Below are positions 44,450-53,235 of a DNA stretch of 64,000 bases, piece after piece (position 1 is the first letter of the stretch; each line of letters starts with the position of its first letter). The notes under the pieces were generated by a model that saw only the letters and a list, made by a program, of their open reading frames with translations, did no database searches and was not told the DNA's origin. This DNA comes from Flaviaestuariibacter flavus. Its GTDB lineage: Bacteria; Bacteroidota; Bacteroidia; Chitinophagales; Chitinophagaceae. Position numbers and translations under genes: made by a program. The stretch lies in NCBI RefSeq assembly GCF_004337505.1, contig NZ_SJZI01000008.1:482767-546766 (forward strand). The letters are read 5' to 3'.

Positions 44450-45325
44450 TCAAAGCCGGAGTCCGCGAAGGCAATACACGTGCTCGCGCGCTGTGACGAA
44501 AAGGTCTTTTTTGCCCTGCCCGCCCCAGCAGCAATTGGCCGGAATTTTTTCCAGCGCAATCAGCGCCAGCCGCTCGCCCTGCGGGCTCAACAGCAGGATG
44601 CCGTCTTTCGTGCACAGCCACAGGTTGCCCTGCGGATCGCACTTGATGCCATCGCAGTTTTCCTCCGCAAGCTGCCCCTTGAATTCAAGCGTCAAGGCAT
44701 CGTATTGCAACAGCTTGCGCTCAAAAGGCTTGCTCGAACATACGTACACCGTGCGCTCATCGGGAGAAAGACAAAGGCCATTGGGATATTTGTATTCCTT
44801 GCAAAAAGCCATCAACATCCCGTCGCGCCAGCAATAGAAGGCGGCTTCACTTTGCCGCAGGTCGGGGCGCAACTGCTGGTCTTTGAGGCCATAAGGCGGG
44901 TCGGAGAAAAACACGGCGCCGCCCGCGTCCACAACAATATCGTTCGGGCTGTTGAAAGGCTTGTCGTCAGGGCCTGCGATCAGTGTCTGGAGCGTATCGT
45001 TTTCATAAAGCGCCACCGCGCCGTTGCCATGCTGGCAGATGTACAGGCTGCCCGCACGGTCGTACGCGAGTCCGTTGGAGCCGGGCTGACCGGAAAGAAA
45101 AGATCGATCTTCAAGCGTGCAGCCGCTCGGCTCCAGGAACACGGTGCGCGTCCTCGTAGCCGTATCGATCCGGTAAATACGGTTGGCCGGAATATCGCTG
45201 TAGAGATAGTAGCCCGCCTCGTTCCAGACCGGGCCTTCGGTGAACTCGTTTTCCGTCGACCAGGTTTCGGAAAAAAAATGCTCATTCAGGATCCTGCGGG
45301 CCCGGTCGTCGAAGATTTGCAGCAT
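44450..45325 (-). CDS. SMP-30/gluconolactonase-family protein
   Basis: 291 residues forming the six-bladed propeller of the SMP-30/gluconolactonase/LRE family. Characteristic pieces are EFTEGPVWNEAGYYLYSDIP, with the metal-binding Glu, then PNDIVVDAGGAVFFSDPPYG with Asn and Asp ligands, and YPNGLCLSPDERTVYVCSS. Members hydrolyse sugar lactones or organophosphates using one divalent metal. No signal peptide, so cytoplasmic. It converges on the broken SGNH gene with 9 bp between the stops. Its substrate is not evident. Confidence 0.9.
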   Translation of the reverse strand: MLQIFDDRARRILNEHFFSETWSTENEFTEGPVWNEAGYYLYSDIPANRIYRIDTATRTRTVFLEPSGCTLEDRSFLSGQPGSNGLAYDRAGSLYICQHGNGAVALYENDTLQTLIAGPDDKPFNSPNDIVVDAGGAVFFSDPPYGLKDQQLRPDLRQSEAAFYCWRDGMLMAFCKEYKYPNGLCLSPDERTVYVCSSKPFERKLLQYDALTLEFKGQLAEENCDGIKCDPQGNLWLCTKDGILLLSPQGERLALIALEKIPANCCWGGQGKKDLFVTAREHVYCLRGLRL

Positions 45326-45398
45326 GGCGATTTCGTTTCAGAAATAAAAATATTGCAATGCGGCCGCATTGCGGTTGTACGCAACATGCAGCAGCCAC

Positions 45399-48164
45399 TC
45401 AAACGAGTGCGGCCACCTTCTGCAACACCTTTTCCAGGTTGATCCCTTTGCCGAGTACCGGCTTGAAGAGATCGCCCGTTTCGCGCACGCGGTCGTAGAC
45501 GTTGCGCATATGCCAGGTCTGCGGCGTCAGTCCCTTCTTCACTTCATCCCAATGCAGCGGCGTGCTCACCGAAGCGCCGGGCTTCGGCCGAAGTGAGTAA
45601 GGCGCGGCGGCGGTCTGCGTCTCTGCATTCTGCATGAAGTCGAGGTAGATGCGGTTGGGCCGTTTCGACGGGCTGCGCTCCAGGCTCGTAAGGTCGGGCA
45701 GCTCGCGGTTCACAAGCGTTACCACCAGTTCCGCCAGCTGCCGGCTCTGATCGAAACTGTATTGCGCCCCCAGCGGGATGTAGATGTGGATGCCCGTGGA
45801 CCCCGAAGTCTTGACGCAGCTCCTGGCGCCGATGCAGTCCAGCACCTGCCGCACCACCTGCGCGGTTTCAATCACCTTGTCGAAGCCGACGCCTTCCGGG
45901 TCTAGGTCGATCAGGCACCAGTCGGGCTGCTGCCAGCTTTCGGTGCGCGAGTGCCAGGGATGCAGCTCAATGCAACCGAGGTTGGCCATATAGATCAGCG
46001 TCGCCTCGTCGTTGCACACCAGGTATTTGACGTCCTTGCCGGTGCTCTCGCTGAAATCGATATGCGTTGGGATCCACTCCGGGATCTTGCCCTTCATGTC
46101 TTTCTGAAAAAAGTTGGGGCCCGCAATACCGTTCGGGTGCCGGTGCAGCGACTCGGGCCGGTCCTTGAGATAAGGCAGGATAAAGGGCGCCATGCGCAGG
46201 TAATAGTTGACGAGGTCGCGCTTCACGAGGCCTTCCTTAGGCCAATAGGGCTTGTCGAGGTTGGTGAGCGCGAGCGTCTGCTTTCCGATCTTCAGCTCCG
46301 GGGCCGCCCCGTCACTGTCGCCAAGCTGCCTGGCCGACTTGCCCGCGCTTTTCTTTGCAGGGGCCAACTTGCGCCCGCGCGGAGCGGCCTTTATCGGTGC
46401 TGCTTTTTTGGGTGCCGCCTTTTTGGCAACCGCTGTTTTCTTCGGGGCCGCTTTCTTGATCATCGCCTTTGTCTTTTTCGAGGTTTCTATAATCACATCC
46501 TTCGCCTTCTTATCGGTGCGCAGGCCCATGAAGATGGGATGCCGCGCAATGCCTTCGCGTGTCCACTCGGTGAACTTGATCTCGCATACAAGCTTCGGCT
46601 TCACCCAGGTAACGGGCATATTCGCTTTGGGGCATTTATCAAAGGGACATTCGTCGGTGGCAAGCGGCAGCATGCGCTGGTGCAGGTCTTCGAGACTTTT
46701 GCGGTTAAAGCCGCTGCCCGAGTGGCCGACGTAAACGAAATCGCCATCCTTGTATGCGCCCAGCAGGATAGCGCCGAAAAACTTGCGCGTGTTGCGGGGC
46801 TCGGTAAAGCCGGCAATCACCACCTCCTGCCGTTGGTTGACCTTGATCTTCAGCCAGTCCGGACTGCGGGCGTCAACCGTATATATACTGTCTGCCTTCT
46901 TCCCCATGATCCCCTCCAGTCCCTGCTTAAGCGCCGCCTTGAAGAATGCATCGCCCTTGCCTTCCACGTGATCGCTGTAATGAAGCACATCGTCTTCGGG
47001 CGGCAGTAGCTTGCGCAGCAGTGCCTTGCGCTCCAGCAGCGGCAGCTTTGTCACGTCGTAGCCCTCCACCCACAACACATCAAAGATGTAGTACCGGAGG
47101 CTTACCGGCGAATTCTGCCAGTTCTGCAACATCTGGAAATTGCCCAGGCCCTTCTCATCCACGGCAACAATCTCCCCGTCGAAGACTGCGTCGAAGGGAA
47201 GCCGGCTCAGCGCCCCGGCCACGGGTGTATATTTTTCGGTAAAAGGCTTCAGGTTGCGCGAGACGAGTTCGGCTTCGCCCTGCTGCACGTATCCAACTGC
47301 ACGATAGCCATCCCATTTGATCTCGTAGACCCAGTCTTCGCTGCTGAAAGGCTCGTCCACCAGGGTAGCCAGCATGGGAACAACGAGTTGGGGCATGGGT
47401 GCCTGCTTTGCCTTTTCGAATTGCGCACCAAGGAGCGACTTGAGGTTGAGCGAAGGCCTCGCTTTGGGTTTCTTCTTCTCTTTTTTGACTTCTTCAGGCT
47501 GCGAAGTCTGCTTCGCTGTGCGCGCAACGGCGGGCGCAGCCTGCTTTGCTGCCCTTGTCTTCTTTTCCGGGTGATTGGGCTTTGTTCCGTTCTCGAGCGC
47601 CACTTCAGTGATCGTTTTTCCCGTCTTCACCGACCGGTCGTCAAGCGTGACATCTTTGGTAGCGGCGGCGGCGTCTTTGCTTTTGAGCAGTAGCCAGGCG
47701 CGCTCGTCTTTCATACGCCGCAGGTTGTAAGCGCCTTTCAGCTTTTTTCCCTGCAGCACGATCTTCATGCTGCCCGCTTCGTACTGCCGCCGCAATTCCT
47801 TTTCCATCTCCTTCCGCGATGCATCTTCGTGACCGAAAGCCACATAGGTGCCTTCGTCCCAAACGATCACGGTGCCGGCGCCGTAGTTGCCTTCCGGAAT
47901 CACACCCTCAAAGTTGCGGTAGTCGAAGGGATGGTCTTCTACGTGCATGGCCAGCCGGCGGTCGGCAGGATTACGCGAAGGCCCTTTGGGGACGGCCCAG
48001 CTAAGCAGCACGCCATCCAGCTCGAGGCGGAAATCGTAATGCAGGTGGGAGGCATCGTGCTTCTGCACCACGAAACGGAGCGCGCCTTTGGAAGATTTTT
48101 CCTTTCCCTCCGGCTCGGTCGTTTCATCGAAGCGACGCTTGTCGTTATACGCTTTCAATCCCAT
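45399..48164 (-). CDS. ligD: ATP-dependent DNA ligase LigD (PE-LIG-POL)
   Basis: 921 residues with the full three-domain layout of bacterial NHEJ ligases. The 3'-phosphoesterase domain (about 1-165) has HLHYDFRLE. A first charged linker follows. The ligase domain (about 265-560) has the adenylated lysine at 283 in EIKWDGYR. A second linker near 565-625 is made of KKAAPKK-type repeats like histone H1 tails. The primase-polymerase domain (about 635-921) has LHPWHSR and DLDPEGVGFDKV. It repairs double-strand breaks with Ku, encoded just upstream on the same strand. The 175-bp gap to Ku contains a terminator and repeats, so separate expression is possible. Confidence 0.96.
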   Translation of the reverse strand: MGLKAYNDKRRFDETTEPEGKEKSSKGALRFVVQKHDASHLHYDFRLELDGVLLSWAVPKGPSRNPADRRLAMHVEDHPFDYRNFEGVIPEGNYGAGTVIVWDEGTYVAFGHEDASRKEMEKELRRQYEAGSMKIVLQGKKLKGAYNLRRMKDERAWLLLKSKDAAAATKDVTLDDRSVKTGKTITEVALENGTKPNHPEKKTRAAKQAAPAVARTAKQTSQPEEVKKEKKKPKARPSLNLKSLLGAQFEKAKQAPMPQLVVPMLATLVDEPFSSEDWVYEIKWDGYRAVGYVQQGEAELVSRNLKPFTEKYTPVAGALSRLPFDAVFDGEIVAVDEKGLGNFQMLQNWQNSPVSLRYYIFDVLWVEGYDVTKLPLLERKALLRKLLPPEDDVLHYSDHVEGKGDAFFKAALKQGLEGIMGKKADSIYTVDARSPDWLKIKVNQRQEVVIAGFTEPRNTRKFFGAILLGAYKDGDFVYVGHSGSGFNRKSLEDLHQRMLPLATDECPFDKCPKANMPVTWVKPKLVCEIKFTEWTREGIARHPIFMGLRTDKKAKDVIIETSKKTKAMIKKAAPKKTAVAKKAAPKKAAPIKAAPRGRKLAPAKKSAGKSARQLGDSDGAAPELKIGKQTLALTNLDKPYWPKEGLVKRDLVNYYLRMAPFILPYLKDRPESLHRHPNGIAGPNFFQKDMKGKIPEWIPTHIDFSESTGKDVKYLVCNDEATLIYMANLGCIELHPWHSRTESWQQPDWCLIDLDPEGVGFDKVIETAQVVRQVLDCIGARSCVKTSGSTGIHIYIPLGAQYSFDQSRQLAELVVTLVNRELPDLTSLERSPSKRPNRIYLDFMQNAETQTAAAPYSLRPKPGASVSTPLHWDEVKKGLTPQTWHMRNVYDRVRETGDLFKPVLGKGINLEKVLQKVAALV

Positions 48165-48213
48165 ATCCCTTAAACAGAAAAACCGGTGCCAAAGGAGAAA
48201 ATTTTTCGATCGC

Positions 48214-48235
48214 TGATGTCCGATGTCTGATTTGG
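48214..48235 (+). repeat. TGATGTCCGATGTCTGATTT word
   Basis: Second site of the GATGTC word family (see 25233-25258 and 63446-63472), about 50 bp upstream of the ligD start. Confidence 0.75.
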
Positions 48236-48254
48236 CTGACGCACGCGGGGATGT

Positions 48255-48276
48255 AAAAAACCCTCCTTTCGGAGGG
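48255..48276 (-). terminator. Terminator after ku
   Basis: On the minus strand CCCTCC / GGAGGG with a GAAA loop followed by six T. It lies between ku and ligD. Confidence 0.82.
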
Positions 48277-48296
48277 CATCCACTATAGTTCTCAAT

Positions 48297-48330
48297 ACCA
48301 ATTAACCAATAGACAAGTTAACCAATTCAC
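48297..48330 (-). repeat. GGTTAA/AATTGG duplicated word
   Basis: On the minus strand, GAATTGGTTAACTTG is followed by ATTGGTTAATTGG. This is another short duplicated word, beginning about 12 bp after the ku stop codon. Confidence 0.5.
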
Positions 48331-48339
48331 CCGCAGCGG

Positions 48340-49116
48340 CTACGCGCGCTTCTTGCCTTTGTCGAGGCTTTGCTTGAGTACTTCCATCAGGTCTTTTACG
48401 GTGGCGCTGCGCTCTTCTGGCTCGGCAATCCGGATATGTTTGCCCGCGGCTTTCGCCTTGATCACTTTTTTGAGCGAAGCGATATAATTGTCTTTGAATG
48501 CGGCGGGGTTGAAAGATTCGGTCAGTTGCTCAATGAGCCGCTTCGCCAGCTGCAGCTCTTTTTCGGCAACGCGGCCGCTGTCAACAGCAGGTACTTCTTT
48601 CAGTTCCTCTTCGTAGCGCATCTGGTCGAGCATCAATAGTCCTTTATAGGGCTTGATGGCGCATACGTGCTCACGGTTGCGGAGCATGAATTCGGCGATG
48701 CCCACGACACCGGAATCCTCGAGGGCCTTCACGAGGAGACGGTATGTTTTCTCGCCGCCTTTTGCAGGCAGGAGGTAATACGGTTTTTCGAAATAGATCG
48801 GGTCGATCTCTTCGGCCTTGACGAACTGCACGATATCGATCGACTTCGACTTCTGCGGCGACGCCTTCTCGAAGTCTTCATCATCGACCACCACGAATTT
48901 GCCTTTGGCATATTCGTAGCCCTTTACGATGTCTTTCCAGTCCACCTCTTTACCCGTGCTGGTATCGATGCGCGCATACTTGATGGGCGCCATATCTTTT
49001 TTTGCCAGCATGTGCAGCGGCAGTTCTTCCGACTGCACGGCGCTTTGCAACTTCACAGGAATATTTACCAGTCCGAAGGAGATGGTACCCGACCAGATCG
49101 ATCGCGCGGTTGCCAT
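48340..49116 (-). CDS. ku: Ku protein, NHEJ end-binding factor
   Basis: 258 residues, the usual size of bacterial Ku. The start MATARSIWSGTISFGLVNIP is the conserved opening of the Ku core barrel; further landmarks are DIVQFVKAEEIDPIYFEKPY, YYLLPAKGGEKTYRLLVKAL and AKRLIEQLTESFNPAAFKDN. The basic C-terminus (VIKAKAAGKHIR ... DKGKKRA) should help DNA binding and LigD recruitment. It would act as a homodimer on DNA ends together with LigD. It follows the FMN-barrel protein gene by 15 bp on the same strand. Confidence 0.96.
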   Translation of the reverse strand: MATARSIWSGTISFGLVNIPVKLQSAVQSEELPLHMLAKKDMAPIKYARIDTSTGKEVDWKDIVKGYEYAKGKFVVVDDEDFEKASPQKSKSIDIVQFVKAEEIDPIYFEKPYYLLPAKGGEKTYRLLVKALEDSGVVGIAEFMLRNREHVCAIKPYKGLLMLDQMRYEEELKEVPAVDSGRVAEKELQLAKRLIEQLTESFNPAAFKDNYIASLKKVIKAKAAGKHIRIAEPEERSATVKDLMEVLKQSLDKGKKRA

Positions 49117-49131
49117 AGGTGTATGAATTTT

Positions 49132-49635
49132 TTAGGATGCGGGAAAGAACGTGTTGGAGCCAACGCCGGCACCGGGGCGGAACAGGGCGGCCACATAGCT
49201 TACGGCGTGCTGCCACCACGACTGGCGGGCAGGTGCGGTTTCGAAGAATTCCGCTTTCTGCATTTTGACCTTTACCAGCACCATGTCCTGGAACACCTGC
49301 GGGTTGATGTCGTCGTTCATTTCAAGAAAGGCATACATCTCCTCGGGATCGGTCACCATCCAGCCTTTGCCGGAAACCTGGAGGAAACAGTCGACACCCT
49401 TGCGGAAGCAGTCGAGGCGAACGGGGAATTCAGAATCGAACTGTTTTACGTCCTGGTGGGGCTTCTTGACGAAGAACCAGGCATAGCCGTAATCGTCGAC
49501 TTTCAGGATCTGAACCACAGAGGTGGGTAGTTTCAGCACGGATTCGCTTTGATTAAAGAAGATAGCGCTCCCGATGAGTCGGATCTTCTCCTGCAGGAAA
49601 TGAAGCTGCTGAGCGGCGGTTTGATTAAGTGGCAT
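49132..49635 (-). CDS. PNPOx-like FMN-binding split-barrel protein
   Basis: 167 residues resembling the pyridoxamine-phosphate-oxidase-like split-barrel proteins, including general stress protein 26 types. The opening LHFLQEKIRLIGSAIFFNQS, the strand pair VVQILKVDDYGYAWFFVKKP and CFLQVSGKGWMVTDPEE match the pattern of that fold. The last 30 residues (FRPGAGVGSNTFFPAS) are unlike the rest. The ATG at 49635 is used; the open frame from 49788 adds an unlikely leader. It is the first gene of a unit with ku, which suggests a stress context. The assignment is by fold pattern only. Confidence 0.65.
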   Translation of the reverse strand: MPLNQTAAQQLHFLQEKIRLIGSAIFFNQSESVLKLPTSVVQILKVDDYGYAWFFVKKPHQDVKQFDSEFPVRLDCFRKGVDCFLQVSGKGWMVTDPEEMYAFLEMNDDINPQVFQDMVLVKVKMQKAEFFETAPARQSWWQHAVSYVAALFRPGAGVGSNTFFPAS

Positions 49636-49836
49636 ACACAGAGTTTTGTTAACGAAATCGAAAAGAACTCGGGTATACTGCTCCAAATAAAATACCAACA
49701 AAAAATTGAGCGGAAGCCCGTCCGGAGTAGCTCTTCCATTGGGGAAATTGCACCACAACGCGGCTGTAGCAGGCACCTCGGCTGGCATTATTTTTTGATG
49801 AGTCGGGATTCAACTTCTTAAAAATTCCTTTTAGTT

Positions 49837-50586
49837 ATGGCAAAGTCATCTAAATCCGCCGCCGGCAGCAAAGGCAGCCAGGCAAAAGCTGCTTCTTCCC
49901 GTTCCGCTTCTTCGGGTCGCAGCAGTGCATCTTCTTCATCCCGCTCCGCCGCGGCATCCCGCGGTGCTGCCGGTAAGACCGCCGCGGCCGCACGCGGTGG
50001 CGCCAGCTCTTCGCGCAGCAATGGCAGCACCACTTCGCGCAGCAACGGCAATGGCCGCAGCGCTTCGAAAGGTCCGTCTTTCGATGAGCGTACACTGCTC
50101 AACGAGCTGTTTGTGGAAGAACTGAAAGACATTTATTGGGCGGAGAAGCACCTGACGAAAGCGCTTCCCAAAATGGCCAAAGCTGCCACCTCGCCCGAGC
50201 TCACAGATGCTTTCAACACGCACCTGGAGCAGACCCAGGAGCAGATCGGCCGCGTAGAGCAGGTGTTTGAAATACTGGGCATGCCCGCCCGCGCAAAGAA
50301 GTGCGAGGCCATGTCGGGCCTTGTGGAAGAAGCGCAGCAAGGCATCGAAGACACACCGAAGGGCTCTTCGGTACGCGACGCCGCGCTGATCATCTGCGCG
50401 CAGAAAGTAGAGCACTACGAGATCGCTGCTTATGGCTCGCTGGTTCAGCTGGCCAAGACCATCGGTCAGAACGAGATCGCCAACCTGCTCGCCGAAACCC
50501 TGAGCGAGGAAAAAGAAACCGACCAGATCCTGACGGAGCTTGCCGAAACCGGCATCAACATCTCCGCCAGCCAGGAGTCGGAATAA
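49837..50586 (+). CDS. YciF-like (DUF892) ferritin-like protein with Ser/Ala/Arg-rich tail
   Basis: 249 residues. Residues 1-79 are low complexity, almost only Ser, Ala, Arg, Lys and Gly (SSKSAAGSKGSQAKAASSRS and similar), giving a basic, disordered tail. Residues 80-249 are a DUF892/YciF four-helix ferritin-like domain (LFVEELKDIYWAEKHLTKAL; LEQTQEQIGRVEQVFEILG; AALIICAQKVEHYEIAAYGS; LSEEKETDQILTELAE) with the Glu and His positions of a di-iron site. YciF proteins are stress-induced. The tail is an unusual addition and could bind DNA, as the tails of Dps do. Divergent from the ku unit. Confidence 0.88.
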   Translation: MAKSSKSAAGSKGSQAKAASSRSASSGRSSASSSSRSAAASRGAAGKTAAAARGGASSSRSNGSTTSRSNGNGRSASKGPSFDERTLLNELFVEELKDIYWAEKHLTKALPKMAKAATSPELTDAFNTHLEQTQEQIGRVEQVFEILGMPARAKKCEAMSGLVEEAQQGIEDTPKGSSVRDAALIICAQKVEHYEIAAYGSLVQLAKTIGQNEIANLLAETLSEEKETDQILTELAETGINISASQESE

Positions 50587-50606
50587 AACGAAACCGCACC
50601 CGCGGC

Positions 50607-50640
50607 AAAGCGTCCCCGTTAAAGGCGGGACGCTTTTTTT
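50607..50640 (+). terminator. Terminator after YciF-like gene
   Basis: AAAGCGTCCC pairs with GGGACGCTTT around a ten-base loop; seven T follow. Confidence 0.85.
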
Positions 50641-50738
50641 ATTAATAAAGTGCGCGGAAAAGAGCTGATCGTTGCTCCCGTCATGCCCCTGCTGTAGTTT
50701 GGCCCGCCTTTAGACTCATAGGTGGAAACGATCATTTT

Positions 50739-51302
50739 ATGTCCCAGAACTCCGACCTGCAACGCGAAGTCGCCATTCTGCAGGCAAACAAGAAAGGTGT
50801 CAAGGCGAAATTTGAAAAATTCGCCGAAGGCGTTACCCGCACTACCGGCACACCGACGGCATTTTTAGTAGCACTGCTCATCATCATCGTATGGGCTATT
50901 AGCGGTCCCATCTTTCATTATTCCGACACCTGGCAGCTCGTCATCAATACCGGCACCACGATTGTCACCTTCCTGATGGTGTTCCTTATCCAGCAGTCGC
51001 AAAACAAGGACTCGCTTGCCCTTCAGCTGAAGCTTAACGAGCTCATCGCCTGCGAGGAGCGCGCCTCCAACCGGCTGATCGACGTGGAAGATCTCAGCCA
51101 GGAAGAGCTCGACGTACTCAAGAAATTCTATGTACGTCTTGCCACACTGGCTAAAGACAGTTCGGACCTCCACACGTCGCACTCGGTTGACGATGCCTCT
51201 GAAATAAGCGACGCTAAAACCATCTATCATCAGAAGCGCCGCGAAGAACGGCTGAAACTCAAAAAACAGGTAAATGGAAGCAGTCAGCAGCCTCAGCCAT
51301 AA
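50739..51302 (+). CDS. Low-affinity iron permease-like membrane protein
   Basis: 187 residues with the layout of the low-affinity iron permease family (PF04120 type): an amphipathic start (FEKFAEGVTRTTGTPTAFLV), two membrane helices (FLVALLIIIVWAISGPIF; LVINTGTTIVTFLMVFLIQQ) and the conserved SQNKDSLALQLKLNELI with acidic residues. Iron transport by bacterial members has not been firmly shown. A TAGTTTGG box lies upstream. The last 29 bp overlap the topoisomerase gene, so the two are translated from one message. Confidence 0.85.
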   Translation: MSQNSDLQREVAILQANKKGVKAKFEKFAEGVTRTTGTPTAFLVALLIIIVWAISGPIFHYSDTWQLVINTGTTIVTFLMVFLIQQSQNKDSLALQLKLNELIACEERASNRLIDVEDLSQEELDVLKKFYVRLATLAKDSSDLHTSHSVDDASEISDAKTIYHQKRREERLKLKKQVNGSSQQPQP

Positions 51303-52356
51303 AGACCACCTCAAGATCAACCGCGACTACAGCGAAGCCGCCCGCGCCGCCGACCTGGTGTATGTAAGCGACCAGTGGCCGGGCATCCGCCGCATGAAGA
51401 AGGGGAAAGGTTTCGCCTACACGTTGAAAGATGCTCCGGTAACTGACAAGGAGGTGCTGGAGCGGATCCGCAAGCTGGCCATCCCGCCCGCCTGGACCGA
51501 GGTGTGGATCTGCGCACGGGCCAACGGACATATACAGGCCACCGGTAAGGATGTACGCGGCCGCAAGCAATACCGCTACCATCCGCATTGGCACGAGCTG
51601 CGCAATGAAACCAAGTTTCACCGCCTCTTTGAGTTCGGAAGGCTCTTGCCCAGCCTGCGCCTGCAGCTCGAGGAAGACCTGGCAATTAAGGAGCTCACCA
51701 TCCGCAAGGTGATCGCTACGGTCATCTCGCTGATGGAGCGCACTTATATCCGTATCGGCAATGCCGACTACGAAAAGCAGAACGGATCCTATGGGCTGAC
51801 GACGCTCAAAGACAGGCATGTCAAAATACAGGGCGACCAGCTGCGCTTTTCCTTTACGGGGAAAAAAGGGATCGATCACGACATCTCGGTGCGCAACCGC
51901 CGCCTGGCGCGCGCCGTACAGGCCTGCCGCGACATCCCGGGAAAGGAGTTGTTTCAATACTATGACGCGGATGGAAAGCGCCACCCCATCGATTCGGGCA
52001 TGGTAAATCAATATATCAAGGAAGCCACCGGTGGCGACTTTACGGCCAAAGACTTCCGCACCTGGGCCGGCACGCTCAATGTGCTGCGCGCCTTCAAGGT
52101 GATGGACCCCGCCGAAAGCGACAGTGCCCTGAAACGCAATACCCTGAGCGCGCTCGATGAAGTCAGCCATAAGCTGGGCAACACCCGCACCGTTTGCAAA
52201 AAATACTATGTGCACCCGGGCATCATCCGCCTCTACGAAGAGCGCAGCCTGCAGCTTTACCTCGACGAGCTCGACAAGATCGAGGAGCCCGATAACCTTT
52301 CCGGTCTTACGCGCGAAGAGCGGGTGCTGATGAAGATCCTGAAAGAGCTGGTTTAG
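51274..52356 (+). CDS. DNA topoisomerase IB
   Basis: 360 residues of the poxvirus-like bacterial type IB topoisomerase. The N-terminal domain has the Arg/Lys-rich GIRRMKKGKGFAY and GRKQYRYHPHWHELR. The catalytic domain shows MERTYIRIGNADYEKQNGSY, AKDFRTWAGTLNVLRAF with the catalytic Arg, and CKKYYVHPG with the nucleophile among Tyr311/Tyr312. It relaxes supercoils of either sign without ATP through a 3'-phosphotyrosine intermediate. It overlaps the iron permease-like gene by 29 bp. The stop TAG is the first triplet of an intergenic word, followed at once by a terminator. Confidence 0.95.
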   Translation: MEAVSSLSHKDHLKINRDYSEAARAADLVYVSDQWPGIRRMKKGKGFAYTLKDAPVTDKEVLERIRKLAIPPAWTEVWICARANGHIQATGKDVRGRKQYRYHPHWHELRNETKFHRLFEFGRLLPSLRLQLEEDLAIKELTIRKVIATVISLMERTYIRIGNADYEKQNGSYGLTTLKDRHVKIQGDQLRFSFTGKKGIDHDISVRNRRLARAVQACRDIPGKELFQYYDADGKRHPIDSGMVNQYIKEATGGDFTAKDFRTWAGTLNVLRAFKVMDPAESDSALKRNTLSALDEVSHKLGNTRTVCKKYYVHPGIIRLYEERSLQLYLDELDKIEEPDNLSGLTREERVLMKILKELV

Positions 52357-52373
52357 TGTGCGAGTGTGCTAAA
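52354..52373 (+). repeat. TAGTGTG...GTGCTAAA word, left arm
   Basis: Starts with the TAG stop codon of the topoisomerase gene (TAGTGTGCGAGTGTGCTAAA). Inverted partner at 52425-52454, with the terminator between them. Confidence 0.78.
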
Positions 52374-52412
52374 ATGTCAATACCCCGCGCAAGCGCAGGG
52401 TATTGACATTTT
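52371..52412. terminator. Long bidirectional terminator
   Basis: A 15-bp perfect stem (AAAATGTCAATACCC / GGGTATTGACATTTT) with an internal smaller hairpin (GCG CAAG CGC), between convergent genes. Confidence 0.92.
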
Positions 52413-52424
52413 GGGGATATCGAA

Positions 52425-52454
52425 GCTTTAGCACATTAGCAGATCAACACACTA
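52425..52454 (-). repeat. TAGTGTG...GTGCTAAA word, right (inverted) arm
   Basis: On the minus strand it starts TAGTGTGTTGATCTGCTAAT and ends GTGCTAAAGC. Its TAG is the stop codon of the DUF6496 gene. Confidence 0.78.
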
Positions 52455-53009
52455 TTTTTTCGATTTACCGCCTTTCTTCGCCACCGCGGTTTTGGTGGCG
52501 GCGCTGGCCGAGGCAAGTCCGCGCTTTGAAGACCCTTTGGCGGTAGAGCCTCCGGAGCGGCTGACGGAAGTGCCGCCGCCGCGGCCGCGCGAAGCGCCAC
52601 TAGATGACTTTGAAGCGGCTTTCTTTGGAGCGGCCTTTTTAGCAGGTGCCGCCTTCTTGGCCGCAGCCTTTTTGGGCGCTGCTTTCTTTGCAGTCCCTTT
52701 GGAAGCCGCTTTCTTCGGCGCAGCTTTTTTTACTGCCGCCTTCTTCGGCGCGGATTTGCGTGCGTTGGCTCTTCCGCCTTTGGAAGCCGCCTTTTTTGCC
52801 GCTGCCTTCTTTGGTGCCGCTTTCTTCGCCGCACCTTTCTTTTCAGGAACTTTTTCGCCACGCTCACGCGCTTCGGAAAGACCGATGGCGATCGCCTGCT
52901 TGCGGGAAGTTACCTTCTTACCGCTGCGACCGCTCCGGAGTGAGCCTTCCTTGCGCTCTTCCATCGCCCTCTTGACCTTGGCGCCTGCGCCTTTTGAATA
53001 CTTGGCCAT
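52452..53009 (-). CDS. DUF6496-type protein with histone H1-like tail
   Basis: 185 residues. The first 55 (MAKYSKGAGAKVKRAMEERK; GSLRSGRSGKKVTSRKQAIA; IGLSEARERGEKVP) form the small conserved DUF6496 domain. The remaining 130 are Lys/Ala/Pro-rich repeats (KKAAPKKAAAKKAA) passing into Ser/Gly/Arg-rich sequence, closely resembling eukaryotic histone H1 and bacterial Hc1-like tails. Non-specific DNA binding and compaction are the likely role (inference). The ATG at 53009 is used. It lies among NHEJ, topoisomerase and ferritin-like genes. Gene ends with TAG from an intergenic word. Confidence 0.85.
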   Translation of the reverse strand: MAKYSKGAGAKVKRAMEERKEGSLRSGRSGKKVTSRKQAIAIGLSEARERGEKVPEKKGAAKKAAPKKAAAKKAASKGGRANARKSAPKKAAVKKAAPKKAASKGTAKKAAPKKAAAKKAAPAKKAAPKKAASKSSSGASRGRGGGTSVSRSGGSTAKGSSKRGLASASAATKTAVAKKGGKSKK

Positions 53010-53235
53010 AATGCTGGAGTTTGGGGTTAGTGAATATGCTGACTGCAAAATTTTCGTACCACCTGAGCGGGGAAGAAGAGAAGGAACGCAGATCTTTTAT
53101 GATCTGTTATGATGAGCACGAATACCGGCACCAACGTCCGTGTACATCCTAATCAATCTACCTATTCCGCACGCGGAATCAGCGTTCTTTCTCTTCAGTA
53201 GCGCGGGGTACGATTTTTTCACTCCTTCCCGCAAA

